Notes: generated from the sequence alone by a model not told the origin. DNA of 64,000 bases from Faecalispora sporosphaeroides DSM 1294 (GCA_000383295.1 KB911067.1:62001-126000); one strand, 5' to 3'; shown: positions 27,819 through 36,580, counted from the first letter of the stretch. Numbers and translations: made by a program.

Positions 27819-28850
27819 TCAGCAGCCGGAAGCCTTTCTCTTTTCCAGAAAATCCTCGTAATCCCGCAGGTTTTCTTCCAGCAGAGCCGGAGTATCCAGT
27901 TCATAGGGACAATGGCTGCGACAGCGGTTGCAGTGGATGCAGCTGTGAATGCGGGCCATCTTCCGCTGGTTCTCTTCATTGAGGTAAACCGAAAGCGGCG
28001 CGCGGCGAATCAGCAGCGACATTCTGGCGCAGGTTGGAATCTCAATTGCCTGTGGGCACGGCATGCAGTAGCCGCACCCGCGGCAGAAGTCCCCGGCCAG
28101 CTCCCTGCGGTCCTTTTCAATCACCGCAGAGAGTTCTTCATTCAAAACCGGAGGGGTATCAATATAAGAAAGAAATTCGTCCAGCTCCGATTCCTTCTGC
28201 ACGCCCCAGATCGGCAGCACGTTGTCAAACTGCGCCAGAAACGCATAGGCTGCGGCGGAATTCGTAATCAGTCCGCCGGACAGCCCCTTCATCGCGATAA
28301 AGCCCATCCGGTGCTCCCGACACAGCCGCACCAGCTCCATCTCCTTTTCTGTGGAAAGGTAGCTGAACGGAAATTGCAGCGTTTCATAAAGGCCCGACTC
28401 AATCGCCTCGTGCGCCACGGAAAGCCGGTGGTTCGTAATGCCGATGTGGCGGATCAGCCCTTTCTCCCTGGCCTCGAGCATCGCTTCGTACAGCCCGCTG
28501 CCGTCACCGGGCCTGGGACAGAAGGCGGGATTGTGGAACTGGTACAAATCCAGATATTCCGTATTCAGATCATGCAGGCTGGCCCGCAGCTGATCCCAGA
28601 AATCCTGCGTCCGTTGACACATGGTCTTGGACGAAATAAAAACCTGCTCCCGAACATCGTGGAGCGCGCAGCCGATCTTCTCCTCGCTGTCTGTATAAAA
28701 ACGGGCGGTATCGAAAAAACGAATCCCGTGGTCATACGCCTTTCGGAGCAAATGAACGGCTTCGTCTTTTGAAATGCGCTGGATCGGCAGGGCCCCGAAT
28801 CCGTTTTTATTCACAGTGATTCCCGTTTTCCCCAGTGTGACAACATCCAT
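27819..28850 (-). CDS. aldo/keto reductase with C-terminal [4Fe-4S] ferredoxin-like domain
   Basis: Cytoplasmic oxidoreductase, 343 residues. Residues 1-265 form an aldo/keto reductase barrel (catalytic Asp and Tyr in GIRFFDTARFYTDSE, then FISSKT with the Lys, and LYQFHNP). The C-terminus carries two cysteine clusters, CRGCGYCMPCPQAIEIP and CIHCNRCRSHCPY, typical of iron-sulfur domains fused to this family in clostridia. The ATG lies seven bases after AGGAGG; a TTG two codons earlier is too close. The substrate is unknown. The tandem repeat upstream carries three leftward TATAAT sequences, one of which could be its -10 element. Confidence 0.9.
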   Translation of the reverse strand: MDVVTLGKTGITVNKNGFGALPIQRISKDEAVHLLRKAYDHGIRFFDTARFYTDSEEKIGCALHDVREQVFISSKTMCQRTQDFWDQLRASLHDLNTEYLDLYQFHNPAFCPRPGDGSGLYEAMLEAREKGLIRHIGITNHRLSVAHEAIESGLYETLQFPFSYLSTEKEMELVRLCREHRMGFIAMKGLSGGLITNSAAAYAFLAQFDNVLPIWGVQKESELDEFLSYIDTPPVLNEELSAVIEKDRRELAGDFCRGCGYCMPCPQAIEIPTCARMSLLIRRAPLSVYLNEENQRKMARIHSCIHCNRCRSHCPYELDTPALLEENLRDYEDFLEKRKASGC

Positions 28851-28911
28851 TCTCAAACCTCCTGTCTGCTTTGCGGTCTTTGAAAAAGCCTCTTATCCTA
28901 CAAGGGCAGAT

Positions 28912-29227
28912 CCTGCTTTCAATGCTCTCTCATCCGCCCAAGGCTTTGCCTTGGCTTGCGGCGTGAGGTTATTATAACAGGATAACAGGCACAAAATCGC
29001 CCCAACCATATAAAGTCGTTCCCTCAACCATATCATCCTGTTTCAATGCTCTCTCAGCCGCCCAAGGCTTTGCCTTGGCTTGCGGCGTGAGGTTATTATA
29101 ACAGGATAACAGGCACAAAATCGCCCCAACCATATAAAGTCGTTCCCTCAACCATATCATCCTGTTTCAATGCTCTCTCAGCCGCCCAAGGCTTTGCCTT
29201 GGCTTGCGGCGTGAGGTTATTATAACA
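28912..29227. repeat. 124-bp tandem repeat, about 2.5 copies
   Basis: The anchor CAATGCTCTCTCA begins at 28920, 29044 and 29168, an exact period of 124. Two units are complete and nearly identical; the third stops after GAGGTTATTATAAC. Each unit has a hairpin built around CAAGGCTTTGCCTTG and a leftward TATAAT. On the leftward strand each unit reads ALKQDDMVEGTTLYGWGDF in one frame, which looks like a leftover of a coding end, but no parent gene is present. Confidence 0.9.
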
Positions 29228-29340
29228 CACCCACCAACCTTCCGTCCGTAAAACCTGCTGAAATCTCCTGACAAGTATGTTTTCATTTCACACCCTTTAT
29301 TTGGCAATTATTCATATTTTTCAGCCTATTTCCTTTCATA

Positions 29341-29369
29341 TTGACATTCATTACTGACGAGAGTAAAAT
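29341..29369 (+). promoter_or_regulatory. sigma-70-type promoter of the glycerol dehydrogenase
   Basis: TTGACA-N17-TAAAAT with optimal spacing; the ATG is about 50 bases downstream. Confidence 0.85.
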
Positions 29370-29423
29370 AAAGGAAAGCAGATTGATATTTTTCTGGCAA
29401 ACCAAAATAAAGGAGGCTTTTTT

Positions 29424-30533
29424 ATGGCAAATATTATCGGCAGCCCGGAACGTTACATTCAGGGCAGAGGAGTTTTAAAGGAGCTTTGCAAGCACGTGGA
29501 ACGCGTTGGTAAGGCGCCTTTTATTCTGGTTAGCGCATCCGGAAAAAAGCGCGTGGAAGCACCGATTGCGGAAAGCGCAAAAGAGCATAATACCCCTCTG
29601 ACCTACGAAGTATTCGGCGGAGAATGCAGCCGCACCGAGATCAACCGTTTGATCAAGTCCTATGAAGCGTCTGGAAGCGACGTGATCGTCGGCATCGGCG
29701 GCGGCAAAATTCACGACACGGCCAAGGCGGTTGCCCACTATACCGATTCCCCGGTTGTAATTGTTCCCACGATTGCCGCAACAGACGCCCCCTGCAGCGC
29801 GCTGTCTGTCATTTACACAGACGACGGCGTGTTCGAGGAATACCTGTTCCTGCCGAAAAGCCCCAACATTGTGCTGGTCGATATCGATATTATCAGCAAA
29901 GCGCCCGCAAGACTGCTTGTCTCCGGCATGGGCGACGCTTTGGCTACTTATTTCGAGGCCCGCGCCTGCAAGCAGTCCGACAGCCTGAACTTCCTAGGCG
30001 GAAAATCTACCGTCACCTCCATGGCGATTGCACGGCTGTGCTACGACACGCTGCTGGCAGACGGTCAGAAGGCCATGCTCTCCGTAAAAGCCGGCTCGTG
30101 CAGCAAGGCGCTGGAAACCATTGTGGAAGCAAACACCTACCTTTCCGGCATCGGGTTTGAAAGCTGCGGCATCGCCGCCGCCCACGCGATTCACAACGGC
30201 TTTACCGCGATTGAAGAAACCCATCATTACTACCACGGCGAGAAAGTCGCGATCGGCACGCTTTCTCAGCTGGTGCTGGAAAACGCGAGCAAAGCGGAGC
30301 TGGACGAGGTTTACGGCTTCTGCCTGGATATCGGCCTGCCGACCACGCTGTCTGACCTTGGGATTCAGAAGGTCGACCGCGATCAGCTGATGCAGGTGGC
30401 CGAGCTGGCCTGCGCGCCGAACGACACCATGGGCAACATGCCGTTTGCCGTCACCCCGCAGATGGTATGCGACGCGATTATCGGCGCGGACGCGTTTGGC
30501 CGCTACTACAAGGAGCAGCGCGCAAAGGCGTAA
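29424..30533 (+). CDS. gldA: glycerol dehydrogenase
   Basis: NAD-dependent iron/zinc alcohol dehydrogenase that oxidises glycerol to dihydroxyacetone, 369 residues. The nucleotide-binding loop is VIVGIGGGKIHDTAKA near residue 92, and PTIAATDAPCSALSVIY follows. Metal ligands are expected in SGMGDALATYFEA (Asp), AAAHAIHNG and HHYYHGEKVAIG (histidines). The ATG has AAAGGAGG upstream and a good promoter precedes it. It appears to be a single gene, with the DsrE-like gene 137 bases downstream. A related diol or hydroxyacid could be the real substrate, but the family fit is close. Confidence 0.92.
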   Translation: MANIIGSPERYIQGRGVLKELCKHVERVGKAPFILVSASGKKRVEAPIAESAKEHNTPLTYEVFGGECSRTEINRLIKSYEASGSDVIVGIGGGKIHDTAKAVAHYTDSPVVIVPTIAATDAPCSALSVIYTDDGVFEEYLFLPKSPNIVLVDIDIISKAPARLLVSGMGDALATYFEARACKQSDSLNFLGGKSTVTSMAIARLCYDTLLADGQKAMLSVKAGSCSKALETIVEANTYLSGIGFESCGIAAAHAIHNGFTAIEETHHYYHGEKVAIGTLSQLVLENASKAELDEVYGFCLDIGLPTTLSDLGIQKVDRDQLMQVAELACAPNDTMGNMPFAVTPQMVCDAIIGADAFGRYYKEQRAKA

Positions 30534-30670
30534 CGGCGGCCCGTAACCCGGCGGAGGAAAGGCAGATGTATCAATCGGTGCGTCTGCCTTTTGGCTATAT
30601 TCTATACCGGGCGAAAGCGGTGCCACCCCTCGGCGAACGGCATTTCTGTTTTGTGGAAGGGGGAAATCCA

Positions 30671-31015
30671 ATGAATGTCAACGTTGTTTTTCACATTGAT
30701 GAATCCGCCAAATGGGAGCTGATGCTCAAAAACGCCTCCCACCTGGTGCAAGTGGCGGACACACCGGGGTCTGATATCAGAATCGTAGCCAACGCGGAGG
30801 CGGTGCGCGAGTTGGTTCCCCAATCCGCGGGCTCCGCTCTGCCGGCGATGCAGGAGCTGGCGGAGCGAGGGGTTCATTTTGCGGCATGTAATCTTTCCCT
30901 GAACAGCTTCGGCATCCGCCCGCAGGAGCTTGTGCCGTTTGCCGAAGTGGTGCCCGCGGGTGTTCTGGAGCTGGCTCTGCGGCAGCGGGAGGGCTACGCC
31001 TATATTAAGCCGTGA
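30671..31015 (+). CDS. DsrE/DsrF-like family protein
   Basis: Small cytoplasmic protein of 114 residues resembling the DsrE/DsrF-like fold (NVNVVFHIDESAKWELMLKN at the start, GVHFAACNLSLNSFGI near residue 80). In the better known sulfur-relay members a conserved cysteine carries persulfide. Here Cys82 in FAACNLS occupies the usual region. Its real function is unknown. I start at the ATG after GAAGGGGGAAATCCA; the open frame upstream of it overlaps the gldA end and is not coding. It may be cotranscribed with gldA. Confidence 0.72.
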   Translation: MNVNVVFHIDESAKWELMLKNASHLVQVADTPGSDIRIVANAEAVRELVPQSAGSALPAMQELAERGVHFAACNLSLNSFGIRPQELVPFAEVVPAGVLELALRQREGYAYIKP

Positions 31016-31379
31016 GGTTCACCCTGCTGATGTGAAACAGGAAGGAGACAGTAAGTTTGGGCGTCCATTCGCCGGGCAAGGCCATCCGTTCACTTGAAAA
31101 CGGCCCGATACCCGCGCAGCAGCCTCTTCCCTGCCTGCGCATCACCACTTGACCACGGGGCAGAGCAGTTGATATCATTAAAACACCAGGAACTCACGCC
31201 GGGGCCCGAAAGGCCCCTGCCCGGCTTTGAAGGGCCTGTGTATTCGACGCAAAAGGAAGCCGCGCCGTGTGTCAAATTCGCCCTTCGCAGTATGCGCGGA
31301 ATCTTATGGAAGCATCGTAACTGAAGGTATGCCTTTTTAAGGCATGCCCTTTTTATTGGCAATTGAGGAGGAACCCTTT
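31016..31379 (+). promoter_or_regulatory. structured leader of larB, unidentified
   Basis: 364 bases without a gene. It is rich in possible RNA stems: GGGGCC/GGCCCC around CGAAA near 31202-31218 and GAAGGGC/GCCCTTC with about 45 bases between, ending at the terminator 31 bases before larB. No riboswitch family that I know matches (not cobalamin, TPP, FMN, SAM, lysine, NiCo or Moco by eye). The leader or attenuator role is inferred from the terminator position. Confidence 0.45.
31326..31354 (+). terminator. intrinsic terminator immediately before larB
   Basis: Arms GGTATGCCTT and AAGGCATGCC (one G-T pair) with a TTT loop are followed by CTTTTT. Only 25 bases separate it from the larB ATG, too few for a separate promoter. 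Transcription of larB must therefore pass through it. Confidence 0.85.
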
Positions 31380-32153
31380 ATGGATACGGAAAGAGACGTT
31401 CTGTCTCTGCTGAATCATGTAGCTGACGGAACCGTTCGGCCACAGGACGCTTTGCTTCAGCTCAAGCTCGCGCCCTTCGAGGATTTGGGCTATGCCAAGG
31501 TGGACCATCACCGCGGCCTGCGCCAGGGGGTGCCGGAGGTGATTTACGGGCAGTCGAAAACGCCGGAACAAATTGCCGGGATTCTGGCGGCGCTTCGGGC
31601 GCGTGGCCACAGAAACATCCTCGTCACCCGCGTCCCGCAGGAAACCGCGGATTTGATTGCGAAAGACGCGGAACTCACCTACGAGCCACTGGCAAAGCTG
31701 GCCGTTGCATTCCCCGAAGAAACAGAAAAACTCGGCTCCATCGTGGTGGCCACCGGCGGCACAAGCGACATTGGCGTAGCGGAGGAAGCCGCCCTTACGG
31801 CGGAAGCTCTGGGGAACTCCGTGACGCGGGTCTACGACGTGGGGGTGGCCGGGCTGCACCGGCTGCTCGGCAGCCTGGAGCCCCTGATGACCGCCCGGGT
31901 GGTAATTGCGGTGGCGGGCATGGAGGGAGCCCTCGCAAGCGTGATTGGCGGGCTGGTCGACTGCCCGGTGATCGCCGTGCCCACCAGCGTGGGGTACGGG
32001 GCAAGCTTCGGGGGAATCGCGGCACTGTTATCCATGCTGAACTCCTGCGCCTCCGGCGTGAGCGTGGTCAACATCGACAATGGCTTTGGGGCCGGGTATC
32101 TGGCCAGTCAAATCAATCATATGGGAGAACCTGCACGCAAAAGTACCCCTTGA
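31380..32153 (+). CDS. larB: nickel-pincer cofactor biosynthesis protein LarB
   Basis: Carboxylase/hydrolase that converts nicotinic acid adenine dinucleotide to the dicarboxylated precursor of the nickel-pincer nucleotide, the cofactor of lactate racemase and relatives. The 257-residue protein has a short N-terminal domain and a PurE-like C-terminal domain: VVATGGTSDIGVAEEAALTA, DVGVAGLHRLL, VIAVAGMEGALASVIGGLVD and PTSVGYGASFGGIAALLSML. I start at the ATG seven bases after GAGGAGG. The partners larC and larE and the target racemase larA are not in the window. It is immediately preceded by a terminator, which suggests control by attenuation. Confidence 0.94.
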   Translation: MDTERDVLSLLNHVADGTVRPQDALLQLKLAPFEDLGYAKVDHHRGLRQGVPEVIYGQSKTPEQIAGILAALRARGHRNILVTRVPQETADLIAKDAELTYEPLAKLAVAFPEETEKLGSIVVATGGTSDIGVAEEAALTAEALGNSVTRVYDVGVAGLHRLLGSLEPLMTARVVIAVAGMEGALASVIGGLVDCPVIAVPTSVGYGASFGGIAALLSMLNSCASGVSVVNIDNGFGAGYLASQINHMGEPARKSTP

Positions 32154-32339
32154 ACCCTGAAACTGATTCGACAATATTTCAGAATGCGCGGCAAAAGGGC
32201 CGCCGTTGCACAGGCTGGCGTTTTGGCGGTTCTTCCTTTTATCCGCGGAGCGATGTGAACGCCCGGCCCTTCAAGCTTCGAGAATCTACATGGTATTCAT
32301 AAAAAGAGGCGAGAAGCATTTGAATGGCGGAAAACGCCT

Positions 32340-32388
32340 CCATTGAAAAGGAACCGCAGACCATTGGTCTGCGGTTCCTTTTCAATGG
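32340..32388. terminator. long bidirectional terminator between larB and the PBP gene
   Basis: Perfect 23-base arms with a 3-base ATT loop; the outer arm starts CCATTGAAAAGG and ends CGCAGACC. The inner AAAAGG/CCTTTT pairs give T-runs in both directions. It lies between two converging genes. Confidence 0.85.
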
Positions 32389-32421
32389 AAAAACATTTTA
32401 AATCCGTAAAGCATTTTCCCT

Positions 32422-33801
32422 TTACAGACCCAGCTTTTTCGCCTGCGTCATAATCGCCTTGGCGATCGGCCCGGCGGAGGTGCGCCCGTAGTTGCCCTCT
32501 TCCACCACAACGGCGAAGGCGTAGGGCGTTGCGGGGTCGGACGAAAAACCGATCATCCAGCCGTTCGGCTTCTTGCCGCCGCCAACCTCTGCCGTGCCGG
32601 TTTTGGCGCACACGCTCATGCCGGGGAACATGTTGTCGCCGTAGTCGCTGGTCACATTGTAGCGCATGAGCTGCCCGAGCGTTTGAGCGGTTGAAGGGGT
32701 GACAAGCTGGGTACCAGGCTGCGTTTTCCCTTGCTGCTGCACAATTCCCAGGCCGTTTTTAATCTGCTTGATGAAATAGGGCTGCACCGGCGTGCCGCCG
32801 TTTGCAATGGCGCCCATCAGCAGCATCATGTGGTAAGGGTTCGTCATGTCGGTGTGCTGGCCGATGCCCGACCAGGCCAGCGCCTGCTTCTCCGCCCCTT
32901 TGACGTCATACTTGCTTTTCGAGGTGTCGATTCCATCCACAGAAAAGCTGCGGTTAAAGCCCATGGTGTTGGCCTCGGCGGTCATTTTCTCCTCGCCAAG
33001 CTCCACGGCGAGCTGCGCAAACGCCACATTGCAGGATTTTGCCAGCGCCTGCTTGATATTCACCTTACCGTGAACGCCGTCGCAGGTGATCTTGTTGCCG
33101 TTGATCGTCGTGCTGCCTTTGCAGATAAAGGTTTTGGTGTCCCAATCCGAAAGGGTTTCAATTGCGGCGGCGGTCGTCACGATTTTGAAGATGGAGCCGG
33201 GCGTATAGCTTGCGGAAAGCACCTTGTTCAGGTACGCCCCCTCAAATTTGGAACTCGTGTCGATATCCTTGGGCACATTGGAGGGGTCAAAATCGGGCGT
33301 GCTGACCATCACCAGCATTTCACCCGTTTTGTAGTTGTACATCGCCACCGCGCCGCGGCGGCCGTCGAGCTTATTGTACGCGGTTTTGGAAAGCTCGCTG
33401 GAGAGCGTGAGCGTAATGTCGCTGCCCAGGCGCTTGCCCGTGGGCGAGGTCAGCCCCGTGATGGGATTGTATCCGCCAATCTCTGAACGGTAGCGGTACT
33501 GAACCCCGGTGGAGATATAGCCATTCGTGTCCCCCACGGCATGCAGCATCGCGCGGCGAATCGTTTCGTCGCTGCTGTACACCCGCTTGCCGCCTTCGCT
33601 TTTGGCCAGCACCACGCCGCTGCGGTCCAGCACGTCTCCGGCGGTGGTCAGCTGGCTGTCGCCCGACGCATATTTATTGAACGGCTGCATCGCCCACGCG
33701 CTGCCGTCCTTCCCATATCCATACAAAAACACACCCAGCCCCACAAAAAAGCCCAGAATCATCAAATAGAGGATGCCGGCTCTGCCTCCGGTTGTTTTCA
33801 T
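32422..33801 (-). CDS. penicillin-binding protein, class B transpeptidase (PBP2/FtsI-like)
   Basis: Membrane-anchored peptidoglycan transpeptidase, 459 residues. One N-terminal membrane helix (about 9-29) is followed by a short dimerisation region and the transpeptidase domain. The nucleophile motif is SIFK (Ser203, Lys206) in TPGSIFKIVT, the second motif is SCN in LAKSCNVAFAQL, and the third is KTG in CAKTGTAEVGG. Its start overlaps the FHA-FtsW stop by four bases (ATGA), giving a matched polymerase-transpeptidase pair for septal or spore wall synthesis. It is shorter than most FtsI proteins because the pedestal is small, resembling PbpA of Actinobacteria. Confidence 0.93.
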   Translation of the reverse strand: MKTTGGRAGILYLMILGFFVGLGVFLYGYGKDGSAWAMQPFNKYASGDSQLTTAGDVLDRSGVVLAKSEGGKRVYSSDETIRRAMLHAVGDTNGYISTGVQYRYRSEIGGYNPITGLTSPTGKRLGSDITLTLSSELSKTAYNKLDGRRGAVAMYNYKTGEMLVMVSTPDFDPSNVPKDIDTSSKFEGAYLNKVLSASYTPGSIFKIVTTAAAIETLSDWDTKTFICKGSTTINGNKITCDGVHGKVNIKQALAKSCNVAFAQLAVELGEEKMTAEANTMGFNRSFSVDGIDTSKSKYDVKGAEKQALAWSGIGQHTDMTNPYHMMLLMGAIANGGTPVQPYFIKQIKNGLGIVQQQGKTQPGTQLVTPSTAQTLGQLMRYNVTSDYGDNMFPGMSVCAKTGTAEVGGGKKPNGWMIGFSSDPATPYAFAVVVEEGNYGRTSAGPIAKAIMTQAKKLGL

Positions 33802-35486
33802 GTGCTTTTCCTCCTTGCGGCATACGTCCGTTCATCCGACGCCTTAATGAACGCCAGCAGCCCCCACACGGAAACCATGCTCGAGCCGCCCGCGCTGAGG
33901 AACGGCAAGGTGACGCCGGTCAGCGGAAGAACGTCCGTCGCGCCGAAAATGTTCAGCGCCGCTTGAAACAGCAGCATGCCCGCCGCCGAGCAGGCCGCGA
34001 TGGAATAAAAGGTGGAACGGCTGCGGGTCGCTTCCAGCTTAGTGTATAGCGCAAGCATCACGATGCAAAGCGTGACGACCACCGCCAGAACCGTCCCAAG
34101 CTCCTCGCAGATCATACCGAACATCAAATCGCTGGTGCCGGCAAAGACATTTTTCAAATAGCCCTCTCCCATCCCCGCGCCGAACAGTCCGCCGCTCGCG
34201 GCATAAGAAAGCACGCGGGTCTGCTGGTAGCCGGTGCCGCCCGAATACTCCCACACATGCCGCCACGCGGCGAAGCGGTCCTTAATATAGGGCTTGAACT
34301 GCAGGATCATGAACGCGCCCAGAGCGGCGGCCGAGCAGGCCAGAATCACCGTTCTGAGGCTGCCGGAACGCATGAAGGAAATGAGCAGAAACGTGATGAA
34401 GAAGATGGAAGCCGTACCGAAGTCCTTCATCAAAAACAGCGAGCCGATGCAGATGCCCGAAAACACCAGGAATTCCGTCAGGTTCTTGGCGGTCTGCAAG
34501 CGGTCGAGCGTAGAAGCGCCGGCGAACACAAACGCTATTTTGATAAATTCCGACGGCTGAACCGTGACCGGCCCAAGGCTGATCCAGTTCTTCGCCCCGT
34601 GGGACGCGACGCCGAACGCCAGGTTTACGGCAAACAGCGCCACCGCGAACAGGCCGATTGCAAGGCGCCATTTGGTCACGCGATCCAGATCGCCCATAAA
34701 GGAAATCAGCACGCAAAACAAAATGATCCCGCCCGCCATCGCGGCCAGCTGCGTATAGGCCAGCTTTACGTCTGCACCGGCGAGCAGCATAATTCCGATT
34801 CCGCTGAGCAGAAAGCCGATGGTCTCAAGCTCAAAGCTGACATGGTTGCGCACCCGCATCAAGTAGTAGTATAACCCCCATTCCAGAGCCGCCAGCGCAC
34901 CGAACGGAATCAGTGGCTGCCAGGCAAACGCCTCCCCGCCAAAGCAGAGCTGCGCCGCGAGAAAAATCTGGATCAAAAACACCGTGCTCATCAACCCGAG
35001 CGGCGAAGGCAGACGGCGATTCGACTGGAACAGCGTGCGCTTCTTTTTAAAGTCGCCCTCGTTCGCCCGCTTGAGCATCAGGGCGGTCGAGCCCATGGCG
35101 ATCACGTCCCCCGGCACCACAGACAAAGTCGGCGCCGCTTTTGTTCCGTTGACAAACGTCCCCGACTTGGAATTCGTATCCGTAATCAGCCAGCCGGCTT
35201 CCCGGCGCATCAGCACGGCGTGGTCGCGGCTGGCGGTATTGTCCGGCAGAACAATGTCGCAGCTGCGGCTGCGGCCCATCGAATTTTCCCAATACAGCAC
35301 CGGAATTTTGACATGCGTCGTCATTTCTTCAAGCAGAATGACCGGATCCTCGCGCCGGCGGCCGCGGCGGAGCGACACAAAGCAGCGCCACAGCACCACC
35401 AGAGACAGCAGCGGTATCATCACCCGCAGCGCAAACAGGATGACGGTCAGCGCGGTCCCCAAAAACTCCATGATCTGAGCCAGCAA
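33798..35486 (-). CDS. FtsW/RodA/SpoVE-family glycosyltransferase with N-terminal FHA domain
   Basis: Polytopic peptidoglycan polymerase of the SEDS family, 562 residues, fused to a phosphothreonine-binding FHA domain. A first membrane helix (about 15-37) precedes the FHA domain (about 62-135), with GRSRSCDIVLPD, SRDHAVL and NSKSGTFVNGTK holding the phosphopeptide-binding residues. Ten membrane helices follow, with the SEDS motifs LGPVTVQPSEFIKIAFVFAG and GGTGYQQTRVLSYAASGGLF. The start is probably TTG, seven bases after AAAGGGGG; the next ATG is too far from that site. The FHA domain would let a Ser/Thr kinase of the PrkC type steer the enzyme. It is coupled to the adjacent PBP. Confidence 0.92.
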   Translation of the reverse strand: MLAQIMEFLGTALTVILFALRVMIPLLSLVVLWRCFVSLRRGRRREDPVILLEEMTTHVKIPVLYWENSMGRSRSCDIVLPDNTASRDHAVLMRREAGWLITDTNSKSGTFVNGTKAAPTLSVVPGDVIAMGSTALMLKRANEGDFKKKRTLFQSNRRLPSPLGLMSTVFLIQIFLAAQLCFGGEAFAWQPLIPFGALAALEWGLYYYLMRVRNHVSFELETIGFLLSGIGIMLLAGADVKLAYTQLAAMAGGIILFCVLISFMGDLDRVTKWRLAIGLFAVALFAVNLAFGVASHGAKNWISLGPVTVQPSEFIKIAFVFAGASTLDRLQTAKNLTEFLVFSGICIGSLFLMKDFGTASIFFITFLLISFMRSGSLRTVILACSAAALGAFMILQFKPYIKDRFAAWRHVWEYSGGTGYQQTRVLSYAASGGLFGAGMGEGYLKNVFAGTSDLMFGMICEELGTVLAVVVTLCIVMLALYTKLEATRSRSTFYSIAACSAAGMLLFQAALNIFGATDVLPLTGVTLPFLSAGGSSMVSVWGLLAFIKASDERTYAARRKST

Positions 35487-35721
35487 GCGAATCCCCCTTT
35501 CTTTTTTCCAATATGCCCGTCCCCTTTTTGCCGAATGGCCGGAAAGCGGAGGAAAGGCGCTCTGCCGCCTAAAAAGGCAGCGGATAAAGGCAGTGTAAGG
35601 TTATTATGCCACGGGCCTGCCCGATTTCAGTCCGTTGAGAAAAAACGAAACAGAAAGCCCAACGGCAGAAAAATCTTCCGGTGGGTACCTGCCGGAAGAT
35701 TCCGCATGAATTGCCCAAAAG
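35487..35721. other. intergenic region with terminator
   Basis: Nothing coding is seen between the FHA-FtsW gene and the PCC-domain gene. It holds the terminator at 35672-35701, and the FHA-FtsW promoter must lie here or overlap the end of the upstream gene. Confidence 0.5.
35672..35701 (-). terminator. terminator of the PCC-domain gene
   Basis: Ten-base arms (AATCTTCCGG) around a 10-base loop. Read leftward, TTTTTC follows. It lies 20 bases after the stop of the DUF296 gene. Confidence 0.88.
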
Positions 35722-36147
35722 TCAGCCGTGAAAATCAAACAGATTCAGCCCTACTTTTTCGCTGAAGCTTCTGTCCACCCTGCCGTCGATTACGCGGATG
35801 ACCAGTTCGCAGGTGGCGCTGACAACCGCCCGGTTCAGATGGCCGCCCACCACGCTGCCGTCTTCTCCCCCGGCGCTCATGTGCAGGTGGCAGTAAAATT
35901 CGTCCTTCATGGTATTGATCGTGCCCGTGAGCGACACAATCTCATAACAGCCGTTAAAATGGTTCGCTTTGTATTCCTTTTCGGCTGTTTTGAAAACGCC
36001 CACCGTAAAGCTGTTCACGGCGCCCAAACCGCTGACAGACGCCAGCTTGATTTCTTCTTTCAAAGCGATTTCGCGAACGGACGCCAGAATCTCCTCGCCG
36101 GGATCGAGTCTGGCTAGGATCGAATCGTTGAATCTTTTATATTCCAT
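35722..36147 (-). CDS. PCC/DUF296-domain protein
   Basis: Single PCC (plants and prokaryotes conserved, DUF296) domain of 141 residues. Family marks are LARLDPGEEILASVREIALKE, ASVSGLGAVNSFTVGVF and the histidine-rich HLHMSAGGEDGSVVGGHLNR. Structures of family members are trimers with a metal near the histidines. Plant versions with AT-hooks bind DNA, but this one has no AT-hook. Its function in bacteria is unknown. The ATG follows GAAAGGA. It stands alone, divergent from the sigma-54 activator at 36.6 kb. Confidence 0.85.
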   Translation of the reverse strand: MEYKRFNDSILARLDPGEEILASVREIALKEEIKLASVSGLGAVNSFTVGVFKTAEKEYKANHFNGCYEIVSLTGTINTMKDEFYCHLHMSAGGEDGSVVGGHLNRAVVSATCELVIRVIDGRVDRSFSEKVGLNLFDFHG

Positions 36148-36411
36148 ATATGCTTTGTCCTTTCACAATGCTGGTCTGCGGATGCGGCGCAGGTAGCACC
36201 CCGCTTTCCGCCGTGCCGCCGGATTGCAGGCCGGCAGTACATTGATCCTTATTATACTGCGAAAGCAGGGGAAAGTAAATGAACAAAGCTTTTACAAAAG
36301 TTAACGGTTTTGAAAGAAATGGAGGCAAAAACAGGAGCCGAACCAAGCCCGAGCACAATGATAGAAATTGCTCTCGACGTCCTCCTCAGCGCATACATGC
36401 TAAATATGGAT

Positions 36412-36439
36412 TTGATTTTACAGAATTTTTTGTTATAAT
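36412..36439 (+). promoter_or_regulatory. promoter of the PAS-type sigma-54 activator
   Basis: TTGATT-N16-TATAAT on the + strand, about 140 bases before the chosen ATG. The intervening leader has no recognisable element. Confidence 0.7.
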
Positions 36440-36580
36440 GGCCACAGAGATTTTCGTTTTCATCACAGCGTATTGTTTAGAAAAGCCGCCGATGAAAGGC
36501 CGGCGAATCACACCGCGGGAAAAACCGGCCCGATCAGCCGCGCCGGAGCAACATCCCGTCTGTCTGACAAAGGAGGACGT

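Noticed and set aside
28912-29227. CRISPR array
   Set aside because: The units are 124 bp, adjacent and almost identical throughout, with no unique spacers. It is a plain tandem duplication.
31016-31379. Known riboswitch before larB
   Set aside because: I compared by eye with cobalamin, TPP, FMN, SAM, lysine, NiCo, Moco, guanidine and c-di-GMP cores and saw no match.
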